A DNA stretch of 64,000 bases from contig NZ_JAOQJC010000016.1 of assembly GCF_025567625.1 (NCBI RefSeq), positions 1-64,000 on the forward strand, given 5' to 3'. The notes beneath the pieces are model-generated. The model did not search any database. It was given only the letters and a program-made list of their open reading frames with translations, and was not told the origin of the DNA. The first letter of the stretch is position 1, and each line of letters starts with the position of its first letter. This DNA comes from Paenibacillus sp. J5C2022 (GTDB lineage: Bacteria; Bacillota; Bacilli; Paenibacillales; Paenibacillaceae). The translations under genes were made by a program, and so were the position numbers. Shown in pieces: positions 25,167-34,501 of this stretch.

Positions 25167-26132
25167 ATGGAAGCGAATACAAGAGCTAATGCAGCAGCAG
25201 CACGACCAAGAGCAGCTCCCAGGCAAAGAAGTTTATTCTTCAGAATGTGGAAAGCGAGATACCTGTATGTAATCCTTTTGCCGACTGTGGTTTATTATGT
25301 ATTGTTTCACTACGTTCCGATGTATGGGGTCGTGTTGGCTTTTAAGGATTATCAGTTTAATGAAGGGATATTGGGCAGTCCCTGGGCGGGTCTCAAGTAT
25401 TTTCGCGAAGCGTTTTCGATGCCGGAGTTTACGCAGGTGTTTCTCAATACGGTTATTATTGCTGTAGGCCGTCTCATTATTGAATTTCCAGCGCCTATCC
25501 TAGTCGCTTTGCTGTTGAATGAGGTTGCGCGCAAAGCGATGAAACGATTTTATCAGACCGTGTTTACCTTTCCTCATTTTCTTTCCTGGGTCATCGTATC
25601 CGGCATTATGACGAATGTGCTGGCGGATATGGGGCTGCTTAATCAGTTGCTGGTTGCTCTAGGATGGAACAAAGTAAACCTGCTTATTGAAGCCTCCTCG
25701 TTTCGGTGGCTCCTATTCGGGACAAGCATATGGAAAGAGATGGGCTGGGGGACGATTATTTATTTGGCCGCTATGGCGAGCATTAATCCCGAGTTGTATG
25801 AAGCGGCCAGCATAGACGGAGCGGGTCGACGGCATAAAATGCTTTACATTACTTGGCCGGGTATACGCGGCACAGTGTTCATTCTTTTGATTCTAGCGAT
25901 CGGAAATATTATGAATGGCGGGGGCTTTGAACAAATTTTCAACCTCTACAATCCGGGAGTATACCAGGTTGCCGATATTCTCGATACCTATATTTACCGG
26001 ACGACGTTTTCAGATGGAGGCAGCTTCAGCTTTTCGACCGCCATTGGATTGTTCAAATCGGTCATAAACTGTGTCATGCTGTTGGCTGCCAACGCGATAA
26101 TTAGGAAACGAGGAGAGGCAGGGCTTTTCTAA
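25167..26132 (+). CDS. ABC transporter permease, LplB family (importer A)
   Basis: 321 residues from ATG 25167, with GGAG 6 nt upstream; an in-frame TTG at 25155 precedes it. A basic N-terminus is followed by six membrane helices. The permease signature EAASIDGAGRRHKMLYITWPG (the EAA loop that contacts the ATPase) is near residue 210. The motif FHYVPMYGVVLAFKDYQF at the first loop is typical of LplB/YtmA-type oligosaccharide permeases. Its stop touches the ATG of the partner permease. No ATPase gene is nearby. The 137-bp gap before it lacks a good -35, consistent with activation by the downstream YesN-like regulator. Confidence 0.92.
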   Translation: MEANTRANAAAARPRAAPRQRSLFFRMWKARYLYVILLPTVVYYVLFHYVPMYGVVLAFKDYQFNEGILGSPWAGLKYFREAFSMPEFTQVFLNTVIIAVGRLIIEFPAPILVALLLNEVARKAMKRFYQTVFTFPHFLSWVIVSGIMTNVLADMGLLNQLLVALGWNKVNLLIEASSFRWLLFGTSIWKEMGWGTIIYLAAMASINPELYEAASIDGAGRRHKMLYITWPGIRGTVFILLILAIGNIMNGGGFEQIFNLYNPGVYQVADILDTYIYRTTFSDGGSFSFSTAIGLFKSVINCVMLLAANAIIRKRGEAGLF

Positions 26133-27008
26133 ATGAGAAAGAAAACGACAACGTTCGATTATGTGAACCATGCGTTGCTGATCGGAATCGCGCTTATGAT
26201 GATCATCCCTTTCTATAGCGTGATCATTCAATCTTTTGCTACACCAAAGGTGGTTGCATCGCAACCCATTTATCTCGTTCCATCAACGCTCGATTTTAGT
26301 GCTTATAAACAGATTTTCGAAGGAAAACAGGTGTGGGATTCAATTGGAATATCCATTTTCGTCACGTTATTCGGCACTTTCGTCAATATGGTGGCAACGA
26401 TGGGCGGAGCCTATGCGCTGACGAAGAAGCACTTGCCGGGCAAAGGGCTGATTGTTGCATTGGTTGTTTTCTCCATGCTGTTTCACGGCGGACTCATCCC
26501 GACCTATCTGACAGTCAAAAGTCTGGGGTTAATCAATGATGTATTTTCGATGATATTGCCAGTGGCCATTAATACTTATTATATGATCATTATGATGAGC
26601 TTTTTCCGAACGATTCCGGATAGTCTGGAGGAAGCCGCTAAGATTGATGGAGCGAACGATATGCGTATCCTGGTGCAAATTGTGCTCCCGATCTCTATGC
26701 CGATGATTGCCGCCATTGCCCTGTTCTATGCGGTGGACCGATGGAACGAATGGTGGAACGCTATGCTATATATTCGAGATTCATCGAAATATCCACTGCA
26801 GCTCTATGTTCGGGAATTATTGACCGATATCGGGCGAATAACGAATAGCGATATGGCACTGTCGGACATAACCGAAAAGCGGAACTTGTATCCTCAAGGT
26901 GTCAAGATGGCCATTGTAACAGTTACAACATTGCCGATCATTTTTGTATACCCATGGCTGCAAAAGTATTTTGGAAGCGGAGTCATGATTGGTTCGCTAA
27001 AGGAATAA
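26133..27008 (+). CDS. ABC transporter permease, LplC family (importer A)
   Basis: 291 residues and six predicted helices. The first loop has YSVIIQSFATPKVV, then GGAYALTKKHLPGKG, FHGGLIPTYLTVKSLGL and the EAA motif LEEAAKIDGANDMRILVQIVLPISMP. The C-terminus GVMIGSLKE is the family hallmark. It forms the heterodimeric channel with the preceding LplB-like permease, whose stop it abuts without a gap. Confidence 0.92.
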   Translation: MRKKTTTFDYVNHALLIGIALMMIIPFYSVIIQSFATPKVVASQPIYLVPSTLDFSAYKQIFEGKQVWDSIGISIFVTLFGTFVNMVATMGGAYALTKKHLPGKGLIVALVVFSMLFHGGLIPTYLTVKSLGLINDVFSMILPVAINTYYMIIMMSFFRTIPDSLEEAAKIDGANDMRILVQIVLPISMPMIAAIALFYAVDRWNEWWNAMLYIRDSSKYPLQLYVRELLTDIGRITNSDMALSDITEKRNLYPQGVKMAIVTVTTLPIIFVYPWLQKYFGSGVMIGSLKE

Positions 27009-27062
27009 TGGAAGCATCAGCCACTTTGAATTATATTAAACATTTACGGGAGGTCATGTAGC

Positions 27063-28685
27063 ATGAAAATGAATCACAAACTGTTTCGTCTGGTGTGGGT
27101 ATTCTCCCTCTCAGCTATCATAATTGCCGGATGCAGCGGCAATGGCAACGGACATGTCAAACAATCTGGTACGGCTGCTCCTGGCAATGATGACAAGAAG
27201 ACGGCAACGAAGCGCCAAACATTTACAATGAGCATATGGGACATCGAAAAAAGTTTTCAGAATCGGGAGAATGACGAGCTGTTAAAAAAGGTTGAGCAGG
27301 ATTTCAATATTACGATCAAGCCAGTCAATGTCACTTGGAGCGATTATAACGAGAAATTCAATCTTTGGGCGACATCCGGCGAATTGCCTGATCTTTTCGT
27401 CACAGATTTGACACTGAGCACGACTTACAATACGTGGGTTCAGCAAAACATCATACGCCCGCTGCCAGACGATCTCAGTCCATATCCTAACATTGAGAAG
27501 CTGTTGAAGCAGCCTGACCTTGCGCCGCTTCAGAAGGATGGGAAATTTTATTTCGTGCCTCGCCAATCCAAGCTGACAGCAGATGATTTTGCGTTGGAAA
27601 GAGGATTCATCGTTCGAAAGGACTGGATGGAGAAGCTGGGATTCAAGACGCCGACGACATTCGAAGAATACAAAGCGTTGTTCAAGGCCTTTGCCCAGAT
27701 GGATCCGGATGGGAATAATAAGGACGATACTGTAGGATTGACCACAAATCATGTCCCGCTCCTCCAGTCCTTATTTCTGGGCAGTGTGCCTGAGTTAACG
27801 GAGAGCTATAGCTGGCTTCAAGAGGATGGGAAATGGATTCCTTCATTCGTATCGAAAAATATGATTGACGGAATTGTACAATTCAGGCAATTATATGAGG
27901 AAGGGGCGCTCGACAAAGACTTCGCTATTCTAAAGACTGGCGATGGCGGCGATAAGTTCGCGCAAGGTTTGGCTGGAGCCATCAATATGCAGATGACTGA
28001 TGCTATGATGAAGGGTTTAAAGGATAAATGGATGAAATACGGGCACGAGCAGGAATTCGAAGACTCCATAATTTTGCTTCCAATCTGGCAGCACATGGAC
28101 GGTAATAACTACCGCAACTATAGCGCTTCAGCCTATTCCGGTCTATTTTTCAGCTCGAAGGTGGATGACGAGAAAATGGCTGCCATTCTTAAGTTGATCG
28201 ACTTTGCGATATCAACGCCAGGGGAACGGCTGTTCAACTATGGGATCGAGGGTAAGGATTATACCATCGAGAACGATAAGATCGTGCTGACGCGTGAGAA
28301 AGATTCGGCGACGGGGACGCTGAAGCCGTTAAATCAATTGTATCCTTCTGTCGACACGCTTTCCTTTGCTTTCAAATCGTTCGGAACGGTGCAGTTTCCG
28401 ATGGATATCCGAATCGCCGATAAAGGTGAAAAGCTTGTGAAAATGCATGATGAAATGTACGATTACATGATAAATAAGTTTAAAGCTCCGGATATTAATT
28501 GGGAAGTATTATATCTGTCCACTCCCGCTAAGGATAAGCTGAAGAACGTTAAATATTGGGACGATATCGTTCGAATTGTATTGGATAATGAGGAGCCCGA
28601 CAAGCTATGGGAACAAGTGGTGAAGGGCTATGAAGCTAAAGGACTGAATCAAGCGATAACCGAAGTGAATGAAATGAAGAAATAA
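27063..28685 (+). CDS. Oligosaccharide-binding lipoprotein (importer A)
   Basis: 540 residues. The lipoprotein signal ends in IIIAGC (lipidated Cys24), followed by a G/N-rich linker. It belongs to the large LplA/family-1-like solute-binding proteins (DEDPDGNNKDDTVGLT-like Ca-loop: MDPDGNNKDDTVGLT, as in alginate-binding AlgQ). That calcium-site loop and the length of ~540 suit binding of oligosaccharides rather than monosaccharides. A stem-loop (28695-28729) without a T-run separates it from the kinase gene. Confidence 0.9.
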   Translation: MKMNHKLFRLVWVFSLSAIIIAGCSGNGNGHVKQSGTAAPGNDDKKTATKRQTFTMSIWDIEKSFQNRENDELLKKVEQDFNITIKPVNVTWSDYNEKFNLWATSGELPDLFVTDLTLSTTYNTWVQQNIIRPLPDDLSPYPNIEKLLKQPDLAPLQKDGKFYFVPRQSKLTADDFALERGFIVRKDWMEKLGFKTPTTFEEYKALFKAFAQMDPDGNNKDDTVGLTTNHVPLLQSLFLGSVPELTESYSWLQEDGKWIPSFVSKNMIDGIVQFRQLYEEGALDKDFAILKTGDGGDKFAQGLAGAINMQMTDAMMKGLKDKWMKYGHEQEFEDSIILLPIWQHMDGNNYRNYSASAYSGLFFSSKVDDEKMAAILKLIDFAISTPGERLFNYGIEGKDYTIENDKIVLTREKDSATGTLKPLNQLYPSVDTLSFAFKSFGTVQFPMDIRIADKGEKLVKMHDEMYDYMINKFKAPDINWEVLYLSTPAKDKLKNVKYWDDIVRIVLDNEEPDKLWEQVVKGYEAKGLNQAITEVNEMKK

Positions 28686-28694
28686 ATACTAGCG

Positions 28695-28729
28695 CGATCG
28701 GTCCTTCCCTTAAGGGAAGGCTGATCGCC
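28695..28729 (+). other. Stem-loop between binding protein and kinase genes
   Basis: GCGATC...CCTTCCC-TTAA-GGGAAGG...GATCGC forms a two-part stem with an internal loop. There is no downstream T-run, so it is more likely an mRNA-stabilising or processing element protecting the abundant lipoprotein message than a terminator. Confidence 0.5.
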
Positions 28730-28794
28730 TCATGACGTTGAACGCTTGACGGGTTGAATGGAAGTTTTTAATCTGCGTGTTTAAGGATAGGGGA

Positions 28795-30576
28795 ATGCGA
28801 GTGTTGCGATTGTTGATGAAGCGTACGATCAAGGAGCAGTTGAAAAGCTTTGTAATCGTTACAGTCGTTGTGATGCTGCTAACGCTTGTTCTAATCTACT
28901 TCCTGGTGTCCAACATTATATATGAGAAGAACAGTGCGTATTCATCAGAATTGATGAACAATATCGCACAAACCATCTCTGCAAACATGGAATCGTTCAA
29001 CCGAATGATGCTCAATATTGCCTATAGTGAAGCCATTCAGCAGTATCTGATTGAAGACAATGCTTTGAATAAATATGAGTTGTTCCAAAAAGCAAACGTT
29101 TACATGATGGGGTCGAATACACTTAAACCGGGTATAGCCGATTGGGTGCTGGTTGGCAGCGGCGGCAATCATATCAACCTGTCGGCTGATATTAGCCAGG
29201 CGATGCGAAATATGATTAGTGAAATTCCGGAGCAAGAGAGAAAAAATAGCAAGGCGCATGATTTTGGCATTCGAGAGCTTGCATACAACGGACATAAATC
29301 TTATTACTTGGTTACAGCGGTATCGATCAAAAATCTAAACCCTGAAAGTTCGTACGGAGAAGAAATCGGTCATCTGTTTCTGCTGCTGAATCCGCAGGCG
29401 CTTAGTAAGCTGGAGGATATGTCGAGGCAGACATCAGGCACGTATTATTTGATCGATAGAAATGGTAGAATTGTGTCCCGAAATAATGCGGCGGCGATAG
29501 GAGACAGGCTGGAAAATGCTCCGCAACCGGATGTGATTGTTCATAAGAAAACATTGCAGGAAACGTCATTCCAGCTTATCAGTCATTTGCCAAAAAGTGA
29601 GCTGTATAAAGGACTTGGGATTGTTCGTCTCGCCTGTGTGATCCTCTTTGCCTTAATGCTCATTGTAATGTGCGTCCTGTATTTGATCATTTTGCGAAAT
29701 ATCGTTTCGCCTATTCGCTCATTTGTGAAATTCATTCATCAACTGAACGCGAACAGGCAAGGGACAGAGAAGAAACGTCTTTATCTGGAAGGATATGCTG
29801 AAATCGGAATGATGGCAAGCAAATTCAATCATATGCTGGATGAAACGGATCATCTGACAGGGAAATTGCTGGATAAGACTAAGCAAATATATGAGATGGA
29901 ACTGACGAAGCAACAAGCGGAGATTGCTTTTTTAAACAGTCAGATCAATCCGCATTTTTTGTACAATACGCTGGAATCGATTCAAGGCATAGCCGCAGTA
30001 AAGGGCGTGGATGAAATTAGTGAAATGACCTTGGCATTAAGTCGTATTTTCCGATACAGCATTAAAGGTGAAGAGACAGTATCGCTAGGTGAGGAGCTTG
30101 CGATCATCGATAGCTATGTGAGTATCCAGCTCATTCGTTTTGATTATCGTTTCACGGTTACCTATGATATTTCCAATGAAGCTTATCGTTGTATGGTGAT
30201 CAAAATGATACTGCAGCCAATTGTCGAAAATGCGATATTCCACGGATTGGAACTGAAGATGGATCGCGGGTATTTGCATATCGAAGCCAGAGTGGAAAAA
30301 GCTAACGGCGATCTTGTGATAGTAGTGAAAGATAATGGGGAAGGGATGAGCTCGAAGCAGTTGGACAGTATTTGCTCGCGCTTGTCGCTGGAGAAAACAG
30401 ATGATGGGGACACCGGATCATCTTCACAATTTCAACGCATTGGAATTTCCAATGTTCATCAGCGAATAAAACTCTCCTACGGATCTGCTTACGGCCTCTA
30501 TATTAAGAGCGAAAGCAACGTCGGTACAGAGGTCATTCTAAGGATGCCGGGAAGGGAGGGGGAAGCTCATGCATAA
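28795..30576 (+). CDS. YesM-family sensor histidine kinase (importer A module)
   Basis: 593 residues from ATG 28795 (upstream GTG 28777 and later ATG 28816 are possible). One helix (about 15-37), an extracytoplasmic Cache-like domain, and a second helix (about 280-305) lead to a HAMP linker. The His_kinase domain follows with NSQINPHFLYNTLESIQG (His387), then HATPase_c with QPIVENAIFHG and DNGEGM. These kinases sense sugars, often through the binding protein. The response-regulator gene overlaps its end by 8 nt, so the two are a coupled pair. Confidence 0.92.
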   Translation: MRVLRLLMKRTIKEQLKSFVIVTVVVMLLTLVLIYFLVSNIIYEKNSAYSSELMNNIAQTISANMESFNRMMLNIAYSEAIQQYLIEDNALNKYELFQKANVYMMGSNTLKPGIADWVLVGSGGNHINLSADISQAMRNMISEIPEQERKNSKAHDFGIRELAYNGHKSYYLVTAVSIKNLNPESSYGEEIGHLFLLLNPQALSKLEDMSRQTSGTYYLIDRNGRIVSRNNAAAIGDRLENAPQPDVIVHKKTLQETSFQLISHLPKSELYKGLGIVRLACVILFALMLIVMCVLYLIILRNIVSPIRSFVKFIHQLNANRQGTEKKRLYLEGYAEIGMMASKFNHMLDETDHLTGKLLDKTKQIYEMELTKQQAEIAFLNSQINPHFLYNTLESIQGIAAVKGVDEISEMTLALSRIFRYSIKGEETVSLGEELAIIDSYVSIQLIRFDYRFTVTYDISNEAYRCMVIKMILQPIVENAIFHGLELKMDRGYLHIEARVEKANGDLVIVVKDNGEGMSSKQLDSICSRLSLEKTDDGDTGSSSQFQRIGISNVHQRIKLSYGSAYGLYIKSESNVGTEVILRMPGREGEAHA

Positions 30577-31441
30577 GGTGTTTCTGGTGGACGATGAAAG
30601 GTGGATACTCGAAAGCATAAAAGCCAAAGTCGATTGGGAATCATTGGAGCTTGAATTTGCAGGTCAGGCAAGCAATGGACTGGATGCGTATGGAATGATT
30701 CAACAGACACGTCCAGAACTAGTATTAACTGACATACGCATGCCTGGCATGAATGGATTACAATTAATGGAGTCGATAAAAAAATTGGGACTGTCTACAC
30801 GATTCGTAGTAATTAGCGGTTACGCGGAATTTGATTATGCGCGAAAGGCACTCGAGTTGGGGGCTCTCGGGTACGTCCTGAAATCGATGGAGCGGCAGGA
30901 ACTGAATGACACGTTGCGAAATGTGAAACGAAGCATAGACTCAACAGGAACTGCCAGTAGATACCTGCTTCTATATGAACAATTGCGAGGGCGGTTTTCG
31001 GACCTAGATGAACTGAATAATTATTTGCTGCAGGCCATTCTGAGAAGCTCTGCGGAATTGCCGCTTCCTACCGCTGAACAAACGGCTTCCGTCACTGGGA
31101 CGTTTAATAAGATCGTGAAATATATTCAAGAGCATTTTAACGAAAGCATATCGATAGGGCAGATAGCCGATCATTTTGATCTGCACCCTAATTATATTAG
31201 CCAATTGTTCCGGAGAGAGAAGGATACGACTTTCACAGCCTTTCTGCTGCAAATTCGTTTGGATCGGGCTTGCCTGTTGTTGGAGGAAACGAATATGACT
31301 GTGAATGAAATCGCTGAGAAAGTAGGATACAACGATTATTATTATTTCGCTAAAGTGTTCAAGAAGCATATTGGAATGACTCCCACATTAAGGAGAGAGC
31401 TTAAAGGATGTAAATTTTCCATTCAGAAAGGAACTACATAA
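30569..31441 (+). CDS. YesN-type AraC response regulator (importer A module)
   Basis: 290 residues. The receiver (VDDERWILE, TDIRMPG with Asp55, YVLKS) is followed by a C-terminal AraC domain (about 190-285: ISIGQIADHFDLHPNYISQLFRR; TVNEIAEKVGYNDYYYFAKVFKK). It is shorter than many YesN proteins because the middle linker is small. It starts 8 nt inside the kinase gene. The GH88 gene follows 2 nt after its stop, so regulator and enzyme are one transcript. The likely target is the weak promoter upstream of the LplB-like gene. Confidence 0.92.
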   Translation: MHKVFLVDDERWILESIKAKVDWESLELEFAGQASNGLDAYGMIQQTRPELVLTDIRMPGMNGLQLMESIKKLGLSTRFVVISGYAEFDYARKALELGALGYVLKSMERQELNDTLRNVKRSIDSTGTASRYLLLYEQLRGRFSDLDELNNYLLQAILRSSAELPLPTAEQTASVTGTFNKIVKYIQEHFNESISIGQIADHFDLHPNYISQLFRREKDTTFTAFLLQIRLDRACLLLEETNMTVNEIAEKVGYNDYYYFAKVFKKHIGMTPTLRRELKGCKFSIQKGTT

Positions 31442-31443
31442 CT

Positions 31444-32607
31444 ATGATTGAAAATAAACAACACAATAAATCCGTGAATCTGTGGCAATCCGCTATACGA
31501 GATGCGGTTGATAAAACCAAGTCCAATATTTTGCTGCACGAGAAACAATTTCCTCATATTACCTCGGAGAAAAAATATAGCTGGGGAGAAAACACAGACT
31601 GGATTGAAGGGTTTTATACGGGTATGGTTTGGCTTTGTTATGAGTATACGAAGGACCCCTTTTTTAGCAAGTCGGCAATGGAGCATGTAGATAGCTTTCG
31701 AGATCGATTAGCCGCTAATCGGTACATGGATCATCACGATATCGGTTTTTTGTTTCTGCCGTCTGCGTTTGCCGCATGGACATTGCTTCGAGACGAGTCG
31801 TCGCGTAAGCTCGCACTTGAGGCAGCCGATCATTTATTGCTCCGATGGAGGACGGAGGGACAATATATTCAGGCATGGGGACCGAAAGGCGACAAAGACA
31901 ATGGAGGACGCATTATCATTGACTGCATGATGAACATACCTTTGCTCTATTGGGCTAGTGATCAGACGGGTGAATCTAAATATGCGGAAATTGCAGGCAA
32001 ACACGCTGATCTAAGCAGACGTTATTTAATGCGTGGGGATGACTCTTCCTATCACACATTCTACTTTGATCCGGCGGACGGTTCTCCCATTCGCGGAGGG
32101 ACGCATCAGGGTTACCAAGACGGTTCAACCTGGACTAGAGGACAGGCGTGGGCTATATATGGCTTTGCTTTGTCTTATAGGTATACGGGTAATCCGAGCT
32201 ATCTCGACACAGCTCGCCGCGCAGCTCATTATTTCATCCGCCGCATTCCAGAGGATGGCGTCGTTTACTGGGACTTCGATGCTCCTGTAAACGGAAATAC
32301 GCCCAGGGATAGCTCAGCTTCTGCTATCGCGGCTTGCGGTATGATTGAAATTGCGAGCCATCTCGTTCAGGATGACCCGGACCGGGAGTTCTTTATGGAT
32401 GCGGCTTCCAGGTCTATGGCTTCACTAGTCGAGCATTATTCGACAGTAGAAGATTCCCATGCTGAAGGCTTGTTGAGGCACGGTTCCTATCATGTTCGGG
32501 GAAATCTGGGTCCAGATGACTTTATGATATGGGGCGATTATTACTATTTGGAAGCATTGCTTCGTTTGGAAAAGGGCATACCCGGTTACTGGTATGAGCG
32601 AACCTGA
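31444..32607 (+). CDS. GH88 unsaturated glucuronyl hydrolase
   Basis: 387 residues, no signal peptide, so cytoplasmic. The (alpha/alpha)6 barrel of family GH88 is recognisable from YSWGENTDWIEGFYTGMVWL, MDHHDIGFLFLPSAFAA, GGRIIIDCMMNIPLLYWA, THQGYQDGSTWTRGQAWAIYG and RDSSASAIAACGM. Asp99 and Asp160 fall in the two catalytic positions. Their 61-residue spacing equals that of Asp88 and Asp149 in the characterised Bacillus sp. GL1 enzyme. It would hydrate and remove the 4,5-unsaturated uronic acid that a lyase leaves on oligosaccharides. A very long hairpin closes the operon. Confidence 0.92.
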   Translation: MIENKQHNKSVNLWQSAIRDAVDKTKSNILLHEKQFPHITSEKKYSWGENTDWIEGFYTGMVWLCYEYTKDPFFSKSAMEHVDSFRDRLAANRYMDHHDIGFLFLPSAFAAWTLLRDESSRKLALEAADHLLLRWRTEGQYIQAWGPKGDKDNGGRIIIDCMMNIPLLYWASDQTGESKYAEIAGKHADLSRRYLMRGDDSSYHTFYFDPADGSPIRGGTHQGYQDGSTWTRGQAWAIYGFALSYRYTGNPSYLDTARRAAHYFIRRIPEDGVVYWDFDAPVNGNTPRDSSASAIAACGMIEIASHLVQDDPDREFFMDAASRSMASLVEHYSTVEDSHAEGLLRHGSYHVRGNLGPDDFMIWGDYYYLEALLRLEKGIPGYWYERT

Positions 32608-32620
32608 GTTTTTTACCGCA

Positions 32621-32676
32621 ATAAAATATACAGGCCTCAACCCGCTCATTAGCAGGTTGAGGCCTGTATATTTTAT
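32621..32676. terminator. 22-bp perfect hairpin terminator after GH88
   Basis: Bases 32621-32642 pair perfectly with 32655-32676 across a 12-nt loop (CGCTCATTAGCA). The 3' arm ends in TATATTTTAT. It separates the importer A operon from the next kinase gene, and its AT-rich outer part allows termination on both strands. Confidence 0.85.
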
Positions 32677-32797
32677 CCGATAATATTCGCGGAATTATGA
32701 TCAAGAGAGAAGGATAAAAGCCACATATTGGCGAATGTTCACATCTGAGGAAGGAGGTTGCCTTACATTTTTAAGCTTGGAAGGTGGGTTGCTGCTG

Positions 32798-34501
32798 ATG
32801 CTTTCTTCATTTTCAAGGTTAATCGTAAAAATATGGGTGAAATTCACATCAAAACTATTTTATAAAATGGTATTGATTTATTCCATATTGACGCTACTGC
32901 CACTAATGCTTGTTATCGGCCTGTTTTACAATCGATCCAACCATATACTGGAATCCAACATTACAGCCGCCAAGAAGCAATCACTCGTAGAGATGATGGA
33001 CAAAATTGACAGTAATCTTCGGAATGTCGAACAAATCGCGATGTCTATTCAGAAAGATCCCCTCATTCTTAAAACCTTAATGGATGATTATGTACAATTT
33101 GACCAACGACAGTTGGATGCTGAAACTTCATTACGAATAAAAGAGCGGATGGCTTCTCTCATCGAAGCCAATACATTGATTGATGCAGTTTACCTGGAGA
33201 ACCGGAGTCACAACGTTTATTATGTTGACTCGGAATTTAAATTCGAATCGAATTTGGCGTTAGGAGCGCTAGCCCACAAAAAACCCGGTTTTTTTCTCTG
33301 GGCCTCTTTTCCTGATCATCAACGAATCGTGGGCGCAATCGAAATTATTGATCCCTATCTTGATCGGAGATTGGGCATCCTGGCGGTTATGCTGAAACCG
33401 GAACGAGTGGCTCAAATGTACTCAACCTACGACAGTCAGAATTTTTACTTAATGAATGCCAACAAACTCATATTGTCCACATCGGATCCGGATAGAATTT
33501 CCACACGATTCCATTATCCAAGCGATAAAAGCATGATCGTGCTTGAAAGAAATTCTGACTATTCCGGTCTCAAATATGTTAGTCTGTTCTCAAGTCAAGT
33601 GTTTAATCGGGAGCTCGATAATCTGGTCCAGTTCGCGTTGCTGATAACCGCTATTACTTGGGTCATTGTTCTTGTGTTGACTGTATTTATTCTCCGGCAC
33701 GTCACCAAGCCTCTTATGAAACTGAACAGGCTCATGATAAAAGCGAAAAAAGAAGTTTACGAAACGTTCGAGGATATCAGAACAAACGATGAAGTCGGTC
33801 GACTTTGTGCCAGCTTCAATGATTTGATCATCGAAATAAGAGATTTAATTCAAACGGTATACAAAGTAGAATTGCTGAATAAAGAGGCGGAATTGAAAAC
33901 GCTCAGAGCTCAAATCAATCCTCATTTTCTCTACAATACATTAGAATCGATTAATGTGTTTGCCAAACATGCAGGGGCGACAGCTGTATCGGAGATGATC
34001 CATTTGCTCGCCGCTATATTTCGGTTTTCTATTTCGCCGGGAAACGATTTTGTTTACCTGCACAAAGAAATTGAGCTAATCACCTATTATTTGCAATTGT
34101 TCAAATATCGGTATGGTGACAAGTTCCAATGGTCGATCGACGTTTCGGAAGAACTGTTGCTTGTGTCCGTGCCTCGGTTTATTTTGCAGCCTATCGTTGA
34201 AAATGCAATCATCCATGGCATTGATCAACTGCCTGGACCCGGTACCATTTCCGTACGGGCATACGAGCTGGATTACGATCTTATTCTCGAAGTCGAAGAT
34301 AACGGTCCAGGGATACAGGCAGGCAATCACAACGGGTTTGGTATCGGCATGAGCCATGTGGCACGACGGTTGCAGCTTATCTATGGCGAGCGATACGGAT
34401 TGACAACGGAACCTGCTCTACCGAATGGAACAATTATGAGATTGCGTTTGCCTATTGCATTCAGTAAGGAGGACGATACTCATGAGAATCATCGTAGTTG
34501 A
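32798..34501 (+). CDS. YesM-family sensor histidine kinase (importer B module)
   Basis: 567 residues if it starts at ATG 32798; an upstream ATG at 32735 would add 21 residues and cannot be excluded. A first helix (about 20-45: MVLIYSILTLLPLMLVIGLF) is followed by an extracytoplasmic domain, a second helix (about 275-300: FALLITAITWVIVLVLTVFI) and a HAMP domain. The kinase core has RAQINPHFLYNTLES (His376), QPIVENAIIHG and DNGPGI. The partner regulator overlaps by 20 nt. Placed upstream of importer B, it presumably senses that system's ligand. Confidence 0.9.
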   Translation: MLSSFSRLIVKIWVKFTSKLFYKMVLIYSILTLLPLMLVIGLFYNRSNHILESNITAAKKQSLVEMMDKIDSNLRNVEQIAMSIQKDPLILKTLMDDYVQFDQRQLDAETSLRIKERMASLIEANTLIDAVYLENRSHNVYYVDSEFKFESNLALGALAHKKPGFFLWASFPDHQRIVGAIEIIDPYLDRRLGILAVMLKPERVAQMYSTYDSQNFYLMNANKLILSTSDPDRISTRFHYPSDKSMIVLERNSDYSGLKYVSLFSSQVFNRELDNLVQFALLITAITWVIVLVLTVFILRHVTKPLMKLNRLMIKAKKEVYETFEDIRTNDEVGRLCASFNDLIIEIRDLIQTVYKVELLNKEAELKTLRAQINPHFLYNTLESINVFAKHAGATAVSEMIHLLAAIFRFSISPGNDFVYLHKEIELITYYLQLFKYRYGDKFQWSIDVSEELLLVSVPRFILQPIVENAIIHGIDQLPGPGTISVRAYELDYDLILEVEDNGPGIQAGNHNGFGIGMSHVARRLQLIYGERYGLTTEPALPNGTIMRLRLPIAFSKEDDTHENHRS

